64,000 nucleotides of DNA from Staphylococcus sp. 17KM0847 (GCF_013463155.1 NZ_CP040781.1:806001-870000); one strand, 5' to 3'; numbered from the stretch's first letter, positions 31,594-39,006 are shown. A program made the numbers and translations. The notes: generated by a model not told the origin, from the sequence alone.

Positions 31594-31962
31594 TTATTTA
31601 AAAAAGCGCGATAAGTCACCACGATTAAGTGGAATCGATTCATGCTGTGGCTTCTGTGTCGTATCCACAATCATTTGTTTTCTTAGGCGCTCTTCTTCCT
31701 CATTTAACACGCCTTTTTCTTCATCTAACATAATCTGCTTAATACCTTTCATATTAAACCCTTTTTCTAATAAATGTTTAATCGAAAGGAGTAGCTCTAC
31801 ATCATTTAATGAAAAAAGTCGCTTGTTTCCTTCTGTACGGTTTGGTATCACAAGTTCATGTGTTTCGTAATAACGGATTTGCCTTGGTGTTAATTCCGTT
31901 AATCGACTTACAACACTCATCGGAAATACAGGCATATTACGTCGGATTGCATCCTTATCCAT
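31594..31962 (-). CDS. glnR: Nitrogen regulator GlnR (MerR family)
   Basis: Represses glnRA when activated by feedback-inhibited glutamine synthetase. 122 residues: winged-helix MerR domain with [15 protein letters not shown] and a short C-terminal tail ending RGDLSRFFK, which is autoinhibitory in Bacillus. AAGGAGATGG before ATG 31962 chooses this start over a longer frame to 32025. A perfect GlnR box is located upstream at 32031-32047. Confidence 0.94.
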   Translation of the reverse strand: MDKDAIRRNMPVFPMSVVSRLTELTPRQIRYYETHELVIPNRTEGNKRLFSLNDVELLLSIKHLLEKGFNMKGIKQIMLDEEKGVLNEEEERLRKQMIVDTTQKPQHESIPLNRGDLSRFFK

Positions 31963-32030
31963 ATCCCCATCTCCTTGACATTTTGAACTTAACATTACAT
32001 TAGCATATATAAATTTAGAATACAAAAATA

Positions 32031-32047
32031 TGTAAGAAAACCTGACA
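32031..32047 (-). promoter_or_regulatory. GlnR operator
   Basis: TGTAAGAAAACCTGACA fits the GlnR/TnrA box TGTnAn7TnACA at every fixed position, about 70 bp upstream of the glnR start. Confidence 0.85.
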
Positions 32048-32112
32048 TGAAAAAACCTCTCACCATATACTTCTTTTCAAGTATATGCTAATCAATTTTA
32101 ACAAGTTTTATT

Positions 32113-32573
32113 ATTGCATTTGAGAAAAAACACATTTATCGTTAAAAAGTTTGTACGTGAACAAGAAGAATATCTAAAGCAAAAGGGATTAAAAGAGAAA
32201 AATAGATATGATAGAATAATGAATGAGTAAGTTGGATAGATGGTGGCTATCTGAGTATAAGGAGGTGATGCCTATGGTGGCATTACTGAAATCTTTAGAA
32301 AGGAGAAGCCTTTGCGGTGTCTATTGTAGATGTACTAGGTTTGATGATAGGTTTCGGTACTTTTATCGTTACTTTAATTGGCTTAGTCATCGCAATCGTT
32401 AAATTAGACCATAAAAAATAACCATCTAACATATACTTTGGCGAGTAATTAGATGGTTTAATATCATTTATTAACGAAAGCCACCGTCTTTCGAACGGGC
32501 TCATCGGGGCATGTTAGCGCATATTTAATGTAACATACTGAATTGATATAATCAACTTTAACCGTCATCTTAA
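32113..32573 (+). repeat. Toxin module, copy 2
   Basis: Inverted relative to copy 1 at 29475-29943 and direct relative to copy 3 at 36990-37448. It has lost about 12 bp (the GGGACAT arm of the antisense RNA) and carries AACGAAAG/CTTTCG changes near 32475-32495. 29944-32112, the whole glnRA operon, is the segment enclosed by copies 1 and 2. Confidence 0.88.
32317..32421 (+). CDS. Holin-like type I toxin, copy 2
   Basis: The same 34-35-residue hydrophobic peptide as copy 1 (SIVDVLGLMIGFGTFIV...KLDHKK). The first of the paired GTG start codons is changed to GCG here, so only GTG 32317 remains. The overlapping out-of-frame leader MVALLKSLERR... runs from 32274 to 32402. An ACCATCTAA/TTAGATGGT stem follows at 32422-32459 as the likely shared terminator. 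Confidence 0.62.
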   Translation: MSIVDVLGLMIGFGTFIVTLIGLVIAIVKLDHKK

Positions 32574-32605
32574 CAGGTGGCGGTTTTATATTGGAGGCAT
32601 TTATT

Positions 32606-32758
32606 ATGAAATTAACTGAAAGTGAAAAGTTGGAAGGCATTGGGGAAGTAACAGAGCAGCAAATTGATGTGATTAAAACAGAAGAACATGAGAAAGATGA
32701 ATTTATTGGCTTAAAAGATGACGAGGAGGTAAAAGTTTATGAGTTACAATATCGTTAA
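32606..32758 (+). CDS. Small acidic protein upstream of endolysin remnant
   Basis: 50 residues, rich in Glu, Asp and Lys, no cysteine, no membrane segment. TTGGAGG lies 9 nt before ATG 32606. It overlaps the start of the endolysin remnant, whose ribosome site (GAGGAGG) lies inside it, an arrangement typical of compact phage genes. Not assigned to a family. Confidence 0.5.
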   Translation: MKLTESEKLEGIGEVTEQQIDVIKTEEHEKDEFIGLKDDEEVKVYELQYR

Positions 32759-33557
32759 TATGTGGACAACTGCACACTTGTATCTGTTCAAATGTGCAAC
32801 CAACGAAATTGGCTATTCATAATACAGGCAATACAGCATCAGCACGTAATGAGGTGGCATATATGAAGAGTAACATTAACTATGCATCTTATCATGTAGC
32901 TTTGGATGATAAAGAATTAGTGCAAGCGATTCCGTTCAATAGTAATACTTTCCACACTGATGATGGATTGGATTGTCATCTGGTAATCGTACTGCTATTG
33001 ATATTGAGATTTGTTATTCTATGGATAATAGGTAGAGTGATGCGAAGTCAGAACGTTATAAAAAGTGGAAGACAATGCAGGTTTATATGCAGCACACGTG
33101 TTGCATAAACATGGGGGAGATTGATTACTTGGTTTAGTGGTAAAGATTGTACACATAAAATGCGTACCACTCGTACATGGTAATTTGAGAATAAAGTGCA
33201 GTATTTAAATCAAATTAAAGAGGGTAAAAGACCAACTCAACCTAAAGTGAAATCGACGACTAAAAAAGGACAATGGTAACGTAATAAATATGGTACGCTC
33301 TATAAAAAGAGAAGTTTACATTTACTGCAAATGCTGATATTTATGCTCGCTTAGAAGGTCCTTTTAGAAGTTGTCCGTTTGGCTATACGTTTAAAAAAGG
33401 GCAGTCTATAAATTACGATGAACTGATGTTACAGGATGGGCATGTGTGGATTGGTTATAACTATAATGGTAAGCGATACTACTTGCCTATTCGCACATGG
33501 AATGCTCAAACTGGTAATATAGGTAAACTGGAACAATTAAATAGTTTTAAAAATTAA
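32739..33557 (+). pseudogene. Decayed phage endolysin (amidase plus SH3b)
   Basis: Starts MSYNIVNMW after GAGGAGG, then breaks. Amidase_2 sequence resumes in another frame (TKLAIHNTGNTASARNEVAYM, YASYHVALDDKELVQAIPF, HTDDG) and is again frameshifted near 32965. Fragments of the linker follow, then a C-terminal SH3b wall-binding domain (EGPFRSCPFGYTFKKGQ, YDELMLQDGHVWIGY, YYLPIRTWN) to the stop at 33557. At least three frame breaks or stops make it non-functional. It is the clearest phage trace in the window. Confidence 0.85.
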
Positions 33558-33677
33558 GGGTGGCTGTAATGGTCGCCCTGTTTTTCATGCAAAAAATTAT
33601 AGAAAAGTTGAGGGAAAGGGTTAGATAGATGACTTATGTCATTTATAATTAAAGTATAAAGAGAGGAGGAAAGAGCA

Positions 33678-33803
33678 ACGAATCGCTTGGAAAGGTTAGA
33701 AAAACAAAAAGAAAAGCGGAACGACAGAATGATTGCAATAGTCACAAGCCTGATAAACTTAACTACTGCAATACTCAACTTCTTGTTCCGCTTTAACCAG
33801 TAA
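33678..33803 (+). CDS. Small Lys/Arg-then-hydrophobic peptide, start codon degenerate
   Basis: Frame TNRLERLEKQKEKRND followed by a hydrophobic stretch (IAIVTSLINLTTAILNFLF) and RFNQ. GAGAGGAGG stands 10 nt before an ACG (33678) where an ATG would be expected; TTG 33687 is the first usable start. It looks like a small phage membrane protein that lost its start codon. Function unknown. Confidence 0.4.
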   Translation, partial: TNRLERLEKQKEKRNDRMIAIVTSLINLTTAILNFLFRFNQ

Positions 33804-33848
33804 GGAAAGAGCTCTCCTTATTGATAATCTTATCACGGGGGTGCAGAA

Positions 33849-33932
33849 TTGAAAAGCTATAAATTTATATTTGGTATACAGTTATTAACAATAGTAATTA
33901 TTCTTATAACAATAATTTCAATTATTTTTTAA
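33849..33932 (+). CDS. 27-residue hydrophobic peptide
   Basis: TTG 33849 after GGGGGTG opens a frame of one membrane helix rich in Ile (MKSYKFIFGIQLLTIV...). It is followed after 31 nt by a small HTH gene. The same order occurs at 36156-36461. Function unknown; phage-like or toxin-like peptides are both possible. Confidence 0.4.
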   Translation: MKSYKFIFGIQLLTIVIILITIISIIF

Positions 33933-33963
33933 AAATATAAATGTGATTCATTGCTCATATATA

Positions 33964-34158
33964 ATGAAAAAAACGATAAAAAAGTTATTAGATAGTAATA
34001 TGTCATCTTATGCAATTTCTAAAAATACAGGTGTTGACGCTCCTACAATACAACGTGTTAGAAGTGGAGAAAGAAAATTAGGTAACTTAACTTTGGACAA
34101 GGCTGAAAAACTTTATAATTACCAAAAGGAGGTAGAAAGCAATGAGAGTAATGATTGA
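33964..34158 (+). CDS. Small helix-turn-helix protein
   Basis: 64 residues: MKKTIKKLLDSNMSSYAISKNTGVDAPTIQRVRSGERKLGNLTLDKAEKLYNY is cut here to its key parts: SSYAISKNTGV-TIQRVRSG forms the HTH, and LDKAEKLYNY the following helix, as in small Cro/phage-type regulators. A related, frameshifted copy lies at 36265-36461. ATG 33964 is preceded by only a weak ribosome site. Role unknown. Confidence 0.6.
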   Translation: MKKTIKKLLDSNMSSYAISKNTGVDAPTIQRVRSGERKLGNLTLDKAEKLYNYQKEVESNESND

Positions 34159-34241
34159 GGGAGATACTTATCTATAAGACTTAGAAGTTTCAGGTCACAG
34201 ATACTCACTTCACAGACTTGTCAACGAGAAAAAAATGGGCA
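34142..34241 (+). pseudogene. Gene fragment with in-frame stop
   Basis: ATG at 34142 starts MRVMIEGDTYL, then TAA (34175), then DLEVSGHRYSLHRLVNEKKMG in the same frame to TGA. It looks like a small gene broken by one stop codon. It overlaps the start of the next frame. No family recognised. Confidence 0.35.
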
Positions 34242-34721
34242 GTTGAAGATGATCTTGAAGCAGAAGAAGAACTTGAAGAGTTAGAAATGGAAGTCGAGAA
34301 AGCTCACAAAGCAATTTCTGATCAAAACTACAAAGCTTTAGAAAAAATTTACTATAATAATTTTGTAGGTGATTTGATTTTTAATGTTATAGAATATACT
34401 TTGAAAGAAGTTATTAAAGAAAATGAATATTCTTTCAAAAAGTCACAAGCCATGTACCCTCTTTACGTTATGTATGATAGAAGCAAAGAAGTCAGAATCT
34501 CTGATTATAAATGTCTTGCTTATTCAATTAATAAATTTTCAAAGGAAGAACATAGATATGATCATGAAATCATCGAAAAGAGCTGTGAATTCAGAAAACA
34601 TCAGCTCGAATCAGTTGATATTAACTTAAAAGAAAATAATGATATTCTCTATCACAGAAGATGGACAGCCAATAAAATCAATATATTTATGATAGGGTTG
34701 AATACGACCCCCTTTAAATAA
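34218..34721 (+). CDS. Hypothetical protein with acidic N-terminus
   Basis: 167 residues beginning with TTG 34218. N-terminus is an acidic helix (DDLEAEEELEELEMEVEKAH); the rest is mixed charged and aromatic (YYNNFVGDLIFNVIEYTLKEV, YDRSKEVRISDYKCLAYSI) with no membrane segment. The weak start and an overlapping broken frame leave open whether the N-terminus is intact. No family recognised. It precedes an orphan membrane protein by 133 nt. Confidence 0.5.
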   Translation: MSTRKKWAVEDDLEAEEELEELEMEVEKAHKAISDQNYKALEKIYYNNFVGDLIFNVIEYTLKEVIKENEYSFKKSQAMYPLYVMYDRSKEVRISDYKCLAYSINKFSKEEHRYDHEIIEKSCEFRKHQLESVDINLKENNDILYHRRWTANKINIFMIGLNTTPFK

Positions 34722-34854
34722 AGAAATTTCATTCATTGCCATAAAATCACTCCAATAATATTTTTAAAATATATAATTAAAAGTATTTTCTGTAATTTTG
34801 TAGTAAGATAATCACATGTGTCAATTGCATAATAATTAGATTAGAAAGGAAAAT

Positions 34855-35655
34855 ATGAATTTCGAACTATCATTAATAATAATTCAAACAATAACGGGAA
34901 TTATATCATTATTCTTAGGATTTAAAGCAACAAAGTTGAATCAAGAGTCTTATAAAAATTCAAATAATAGCTATATCAATGAGGGCATTCACAATCAAAC
35001 ATATATTGAAGTGACATCAATAACAGACAATGACATAATAGAGAAAAAAGTACGATACCTTAAATACTTTCACTGGATTTTTAATATAGCCTTCTTTGGA
35101 ACAGGTATATATACTTTTATAAAAATGTTTCCAAACATGTTAAAACAAATTAAAATATTTGATGGTGGAATTACACTTACAAACCTAACAAAGTTATTAA
35201 CACTTTCACTTCAAAATGCTTTGTTAGGTTCTCTAATAATTAATATAATTGGCGGATTAATATTAATTATTTTCACACTTATAAAGCCATACTATACTAA
35301 AAAAAGAATACCATTAAGTATAATAATTGTTCTAACAAATATTATTCTATTCATTGATCTGTTTAAAAATGACTACCATAATAATATAGAAATTACTTTC
35401 TCTAATAGTAATAGTCTGATTAATATACTAACAATATTTTTTATATTAATCACAATGTTGTTAGTACTTGCTAATAATATGATTTTAGGGATCTACTTAT
35501 TCAATTTAAAATCATATAATAATGAATTGGCAGACCCGCTCACTAGAATTTCTATTATATTTACAACTATCATCATTTATGGTCTATCAAAATGGATTAT
35601 CTTTTATAGTGGACTTGAATTCATAAAAGAACAATTGATAAATCACTTAAAATAA
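34855..35655 (+). CDS. Orphan multi-pass membrane protein
   Basis: 266 residues with five to six hydrophobic segments (residues about 5-22, 65-83, 112-140, 152-168, 185-212, 225-245), a hydrophilic loop at 25-60, and a high content of Ile/Asn/Lys, much more AT-rich than neighbouring housekeeping genes, a sign of transfer. GAAAGGAA precedes ATG 34855. No motif or family recognised. It stands alone in the phage-remnant segment between two toxin modules; cargo of a mobile element, possibly defensive, is an inference from location only. Confidence 0.7.
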   Translation: MNFELSLIIIQTITGIISLFLGFKATKLNQESYKNSNNSYINEGIHNQTYIEVTSITDNDIIEKKVRYLKYFHWIFNIAFFGTGIYTFIKMFPNMLKQIKIFDGGITLTNLTKLLTLSLQNALLGSLIINIIGGLILIIFTLIKPYYTKKRIPLSIIIVLTNIILFIDLFKNDYHNNIEITFSNSNSLINILTIFFILITMLLVLANNMILGIYLFNLKSYNNELADPLTRISIIFTTIIIYGLSKWIIFYSGLEFIKEQLINHLK

Positions 35656-35763
35656 AAATTTAAAATTATTATGCAATTTAGCACATTTCTAACCTATAAA
35701 AAATAATATCATAAAAAGAATAACCGAAATAAGTAAAACGTAATAAGCTAAATGAAACATTTT

Positions 35764-35853
35764 TTAAAATATAGGTTGTCCATCTTCTGTGGTGGATAGA
35801 TAATTAAAAGTACCTCGTTTTATTTTAAGTAGTTTTAATATATCATTACACAT
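35764..35853 (-). pseudogene. Short fragment resembling a flavin-binding PNPOx-like N-terminus
   Basis: 29 codons on the minus strand from ATG 35853 (GGAG upstream) ending in TFNYLSTTEDGQPIF. The YLST-EDGQP stretch is like the first strand of pyridoxamine-phosphate-oxidase-fold proteins, but the frame stops right after it. Resemblance is weak. Confidence 0.25.
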
Positions 35854-35976
35854 AGGCGCATCATGTCTCCTTTAATTTTGGTTTGGTCACTTAAAATTAT
35901 AGAGACATATGCGCTTTTTGTATACCAAAAAAGGTGAGACAGCATATGCCATCCCACCACAAAAGGTGAAGAACCA

Positions 35977-36027
35977 AATGTTCCTAGAGTATCCAGTATT
36001 AGCGGTACTGGATACTCTAGGAACATT
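35977..36027. repeat. Perfect 22-bp inverted repeat (hairpin)
   Basis: Arms 35977-35998 and 36006-36027 are exact reverse complements with a 7-nt loop (TTAGCGG). There is no T tract after either arm, so it is not an ordinary terminator. A further imperfect palindrome, GCGCATCATGTCTC with GAGACATATGCGC, lies at 35857-35912. This stretch (35656-36155) otherwise holds only the fragment at 35764 and the small terminator at 36096. Confidence 0.9.
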
Positions 36028-36095
36028 AAAACAACTTAGAATGTGACATCTCGCTTACCTAGACCGAAAGCCGAACAACGAAGATTAAATTATCT

Positions 36096-36113
36096 GGAGC
36101 CTTTTGGCTCCTC
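36096..36113 (+). terminator. Short hairpin before small peptide gene
   Basis: GGAGCC TTTT GGCTCC with no T tail; terminator-like or attenuating. Confidence 0.4.
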
Positions 36114-36155
36114 CTTACACTTGAAGTATATAATAAATTTTGGAGGTTTTCAAAT

Positions 36156-36272
36156 ATGACAGGTCAAATGTATTTATCATTATTTATATTAAGCCTACCA
36201 TTATTGCTGTTTATAGGAAGAAAAACGCATTTCTATTACTTAGATAAAAAGAATGTGAATAAAAATGATTGA
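36156..36272 (+). CDS. 38-residue membrane peptide
   Basis: TTGGAGG before ATG 36156. One hydrophobic helix (YLSLFILSLPLLLFI) followed by a basic tail (GRKTHFYYLDKKNVNKND). It overlaps the following HTH frame by 8 nt. Same peptide-then-HTH arrangement as 33849-34158, although the peptides differ in sequence. Function unknown. Confidence 0.55.
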   Translation: MTGQMYLSLFILSLPLLLFIGRKTHFYYLDKKNVNKND

Positions 36273-36461
36273 ATTTAAAAAATCAATTCAAAAATTACTA
36301 GATAGTGATGTATCAGGATATAAAATTTTTAAAGATACAGGGATATTACAAGCACGTATCTCTGATTTGAGAAGAGGCGTTAGAGATTAGGTGGCGTCTC
36401 ATTAGGCACTGCCGAAAAACTATACAACTACCAAAAGCAACTCGAAAAAGAAAATCAATAA
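36265..36461 (+). pseudogene. Frameshifted paralogue of the small HTH protein
   Basis: Begins MIEFKKSIQKLLDSDVSGYKI, related to the protein at 33964 (KKTIKKLLDSNMSSYAI), and stops at 36390. In the +1 frame the missing end continues (SLGTAEKLYNYQKQLEKENQ) to 36461. One base change restores the frame, so the decay is recent or the reading is shifted on purpose. Confidence 0.65.
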
Positions 36462-36483
36462 ATTAACCCTGTCTGCAATGGGT

Positions 36484-36560
36484 GGGGGATATATTTGAAT
36501 TAGGGGAGCAGAAAATACACAATTTCTTATATTTTTGCTCCTCTAAGTTTAAATACCCCT
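36484..36560. repeat. Long imperfect hairpin
   Basis: GGGGAGCAGAAAATA pairs with TATTTTTGCTCCTC, and the flanks (GGGGGATATATTTGAATTA against TAAGTTTAAATACCCC) are also partly complementary. It is followed by no gene until the glnA fragment. Confidence 0.5.
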
Positions 36561-36640
36561 AGGATTCAATATACTAAAACCGTTGATTTTATTGTGTTTT
36601 AATGACTAATGTATGCTTGAATACAGTGTATAGAATGATT

Positions 36641-36690
36641 GCACGCAAGTTTCTAAATGGGAAGTCGAGCAGTGTATGAGACGGTATTAA
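36641..36690 (+). pseudogene. Duplicated 3' end of glnA
   Basis: Fifteen codons plus stop, [15 protein letters not shown], against [15 protein letters not shown] at the end of intact glnA. The glnA terminator follows at about 36698-36730, then the same downstream spacer and toxin module. It proves that this block was copied from behind glnA. Confidence 0.93.
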
Positions 36691-37194
36691 TATTTGAAAC
36701 CCTTGAGCCTGTGTGGCTTGAGGGTTTTTGTACTTTTGAGATTAATTGCCCATAGTCTTGGTTATTTTAGGGAGCGAGTAACTTTTGGGCAACTTAGTGT
36801 TTAAAAATCTCTTTCGCTTTTTGAATGATTTTTCCTATGACATGGCTATATACCTATTCGGTCACAGCCATTGTTTTATGTCCTAGCTTTTCTTGTATAA
36901 CTTTCATTGGGAAAAAGAAATGCAGTTATGCATATGTCTAAGTTTATGAATGCTCAATGTGTTGAGTACGAGCGTACTACTTGTTTGGGTGAGATGTTGC
37001 ATTTGAAAAAACACATTTATCGTTAAAAAGTTTGCACGTGAACAAGAAGAATATCTAAAACAAAAGGGATTAAAAGAGAAAAATAGATATGATAGAATAA
37101 TGAATGAGTAAGTTGGATAGATGGTGGCTATCTGAGTATAAGGAGGTGGTGCCTATGGTGGCATTACTGAAATCTTTAGAAAGGAGAAGCCTTT

Positions 37195-37302
37195 GTGGTG
37201 TCTATTGTAGATGTGCTAGGTTTGATGATAGGTTTCGGTACTTTTATCGTTACTTTAATTGGCTTAGTCATCGCAATCGTTAAATTAGACCATAAAAAAT
37301 AA
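37195..37302 (+). CDS. Holin-like type I toxin, copy 3
   Basis: Encodes the same 35-residue peptide as copy 1, with both GTG codons. The overlapping leader MVALLKSLERR... occupies 37155-37283 in another frame after AGGAGGTGG. The downstream stem differs in sequence from copies 1 and 2 but keeps pairing (ACCATTC/GAATGGT), i.e. covariation, which supports a functional RNA hairpin. The antisense promoter (TTGATT, about 37430 on the minus strand) is retained. Confidence 0.65.
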   Translation: MVSIVDVLGLMIGFGTFIVTLIGLVIAIVKLDHKK

Positions 37303-37471
37303 CCATTCCCGACTTTGGCTGAGTAGGTAGAATGGTTAGATAAACCGAAAAGCCACCGTCTTTTTAACGGGCTCATCGGGGCATGTTAGCGCATGTCCCT
37401 TTTCATATTTAACGTAACATACTGAATTGATATAATCAACTTTAACCGTTGAAGTCACATATCCATGATTT

Positions 37472-38362
37472 TTATATGGGCTGTCCTTTTTCATCATATT
37501 TCGTTACAGTACCATCTGTATCGATAATATAAGATCCCGCTAAATGACCAGATTTATCTAAAATGGAAAATCCCCATCGACCATCAGGCATTTGTTCTGG
37601 TTCCTTATAAGTATATGTATCGGTATCTAATAAGTGTCCTTCATAGTCTTCTACTAAATCAATGACGTTACTACGTGTTACCTTTGTTGTTGATGATTGA
37701 TTGGACTTATTACTTGAACCATTTGATGAAAAAGAGTTAAGTGGTTGCGGTGTGCTATCTAAAATATATTTGGCTACATAATTTATATCAGATTGTGAAG
37801 CATTTTTTATAGGAATTGTATTAGCATTTTCCAATATTTTTTGAGTTTCATTTAATGAATAATCATCTTCAAACCATTGACGATCTTGAAAATGACTTGG
37901 TGCATCGTACACAGTAATCGTTCCATTATTGTTATCTTTAAAAATAACATGACCAGCTGCTGTTGGGTTTGGACTTAATTCGATTGTACCTTCTGGAAAA
38001 GTTTTGGATGCATCTGTGTTATATGGATTGATAGGTGAACCTGAATAATCTATTAAATTATAAGACATAGACATTTTATCGAAATTTTCTATGTCATTTC
38101 GTACAGATAACCAAATTTGTGCATAATATTCACGCGTATTTTTAGGGTGAATATATTCAAGATGATCTTTATTATTTTGTTGAGAGTTATCATTCTGTTG
38201 CATTTCATTGGCATTTTGTTTTTGTTCAGTGTTTTGTGTGTTCTGGTTTGTTGATTGTGTATCAGATTGTTGAGGTGTTTCATTATTTTTATTTAAAAAT
38301 CCACAACCTGATAGTAATAAAGCACTAGCAGCAACGCTCATTATTATAGTTTGTCTTTTCAT
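37472..38362 (-). CDS. Predicted lipoprotein
   Basis: 296 residues with a lipoprotein signal peptide (LLLSGC lipobox, Cys20). A Gln/Asn-rich low-complexity linker (25-65) tethers a globular domain (about 68-215) of unknown fold, a Ser/Asn-rich spacer and a C-terminal small domain (VIDLVEDYEGHLL, GRWGFSILDKSGHLAGSYIID, KYDEKG), reminiscent of conserved C-terminal regions in other staphylococcal surface lipoproteins. AGGAGGAT precedes its ATG. Exposed on the outer membrane face. Function unknown. It separates toxin copy 3 from the CRISPR array. Confidence 0.82.
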   Translation of the reverse strand: MKRQTIIMSVAASALLLSGCGFLNKNNETPQQSDTQSTNQNTQNTEQKQNANEMQQNDNSQQNNKDHLEYIHPKNTREYYAQIWLSVRNDIENFDKMSMSYNLIDYSGSPINPYNTDASKTFPEGTIELSPNPTAAGHVIFKDNNNGTITVYDAPSHFQDRQWFEDDYSLNETQKILENANTIPIKNASQSDINYVAKYILDSTPQPLNSFSSNGSSNKSNQSSTTKVTRSNVIDLVEDYEGHLLDTDTYTYKEPEQMPDGRWGFSILDKSGHLAGSYIIDTDGTVTKYDEKGQPI

Positions 38363-38706
38363 AAAATCCTCCTATGGGTAATTGAATACATTAATTATAC
38401 AACGATTTTTTATTGTATAGTCATGATTTTTAAAAGTAATAGATTATTCAATAAAAGAAGAACTCAATTTTTTGTAGAATAACTATCGAGTTTTTTAGAA
38501 AGATATAGTAGAAAGAGGATCAAATATTGATAGAATTATAAAAAGTGAATGGTTGACTAGAACTGATGATATGACTTTAATTATGGCAATCGTTAATTAT
38601 AAAAAATGATCTATAATATTACAGGGTTGCTGAGTTAGAAGTGATATTAGCATTTAAAGGAGCGTTAATACAAAAAAGAGCAAAAGTAAAGTTGGGAAAA
38701 TGTTAA
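38363..38706. other. Intergenic stretch left of the CRISPR array
   Basis: 344 bp, AT-rich. It contains the lipoprotein promoter region on the minus strand and, at about 38545-38610, a short frame ending WLTRTDDMTLIMAIVNYKK that may be a gene remnant. Nothing else is recognisable. Confidence 0.4.
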
Positions 38707-39006
38707 GGAACGAATACATTAAAAATTACAGAGTACTAAAACGGATTCATAACTTGCTCTCGTAAATCTTCTGTATCACTTATACCAAAAATTACAGGGT
38801 ACTAAAACGGGCGCACTTACATACCAAAAATGGTATCGGTATCACTTATACCAAAAATTACAGAGTACTAAAACTCAAACATCACTGATAATTCTTTTTT
38901 TATAGTATCACTTATACCAAAAATTACAGAGTACTAAAACCTAAATAAAAAGAGAACCACTTGCACGAATGTATCACTTATACCAAAAATTACAGAGTAC
39001 TAAAAC
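38707..39006 (-). CRISPR. Type II CRISPR array, 5 repeats, 4 spacers
   Basis: 36-bp repeats at 38707, 38773, 38839, 38905 and 38971 with four 30-nt spacers. The plus-strand repeat ends in CAGAGTACTAAAAC; read on the minus strand it starts GTTTTAGTACTCTG, the S. aureus Cas9 repeat start. The leftmost repeat is degenerate in its left half, marking the leader-distal end, and the second has one A-to-G change. Transcription is therefore leftward, with the leader at 39007 onward. Spacers have no match I can see in the window. Confidence 0.96.

Larger units (their letters stand above)
36641..37448 (+). repeat. Toxin module plus glnA 3' end, copy 3
   Basis: About 800 bp, reverse-complementary to 29475-30290 with a few percent differences. 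36731-37150 contains only spacer and the AGTACG/CGTACT palindrome. Confidence 0.9.

Noticed and set aside
31978..31998. Second GlnR box near the glnR start
   Set aside because: TGTTAAGTTCAAAATGTCA has one good half-site, but the other half and the spacing do not fit TGTnAn7TnACA.
35915..35930. TATACCAAAAA stretch resembling the middle of the CRISPR repeat
   Set aside because: Short AT-rich match with no repeat ends or spacer spacing.
36571..36583. CRISPR-repeat-like TACTAAAAC near 36573
   Set aside because: Only nine bases match and no further repeat bases surround it; expected by chance in AT-rich DNA.
38545..38610. Short frame ending WLTRTDDMTLIMAIVNYKK left of the array
   Set aside because: Too short and without a start; mentioned only as a possible remnant, no function can be given.
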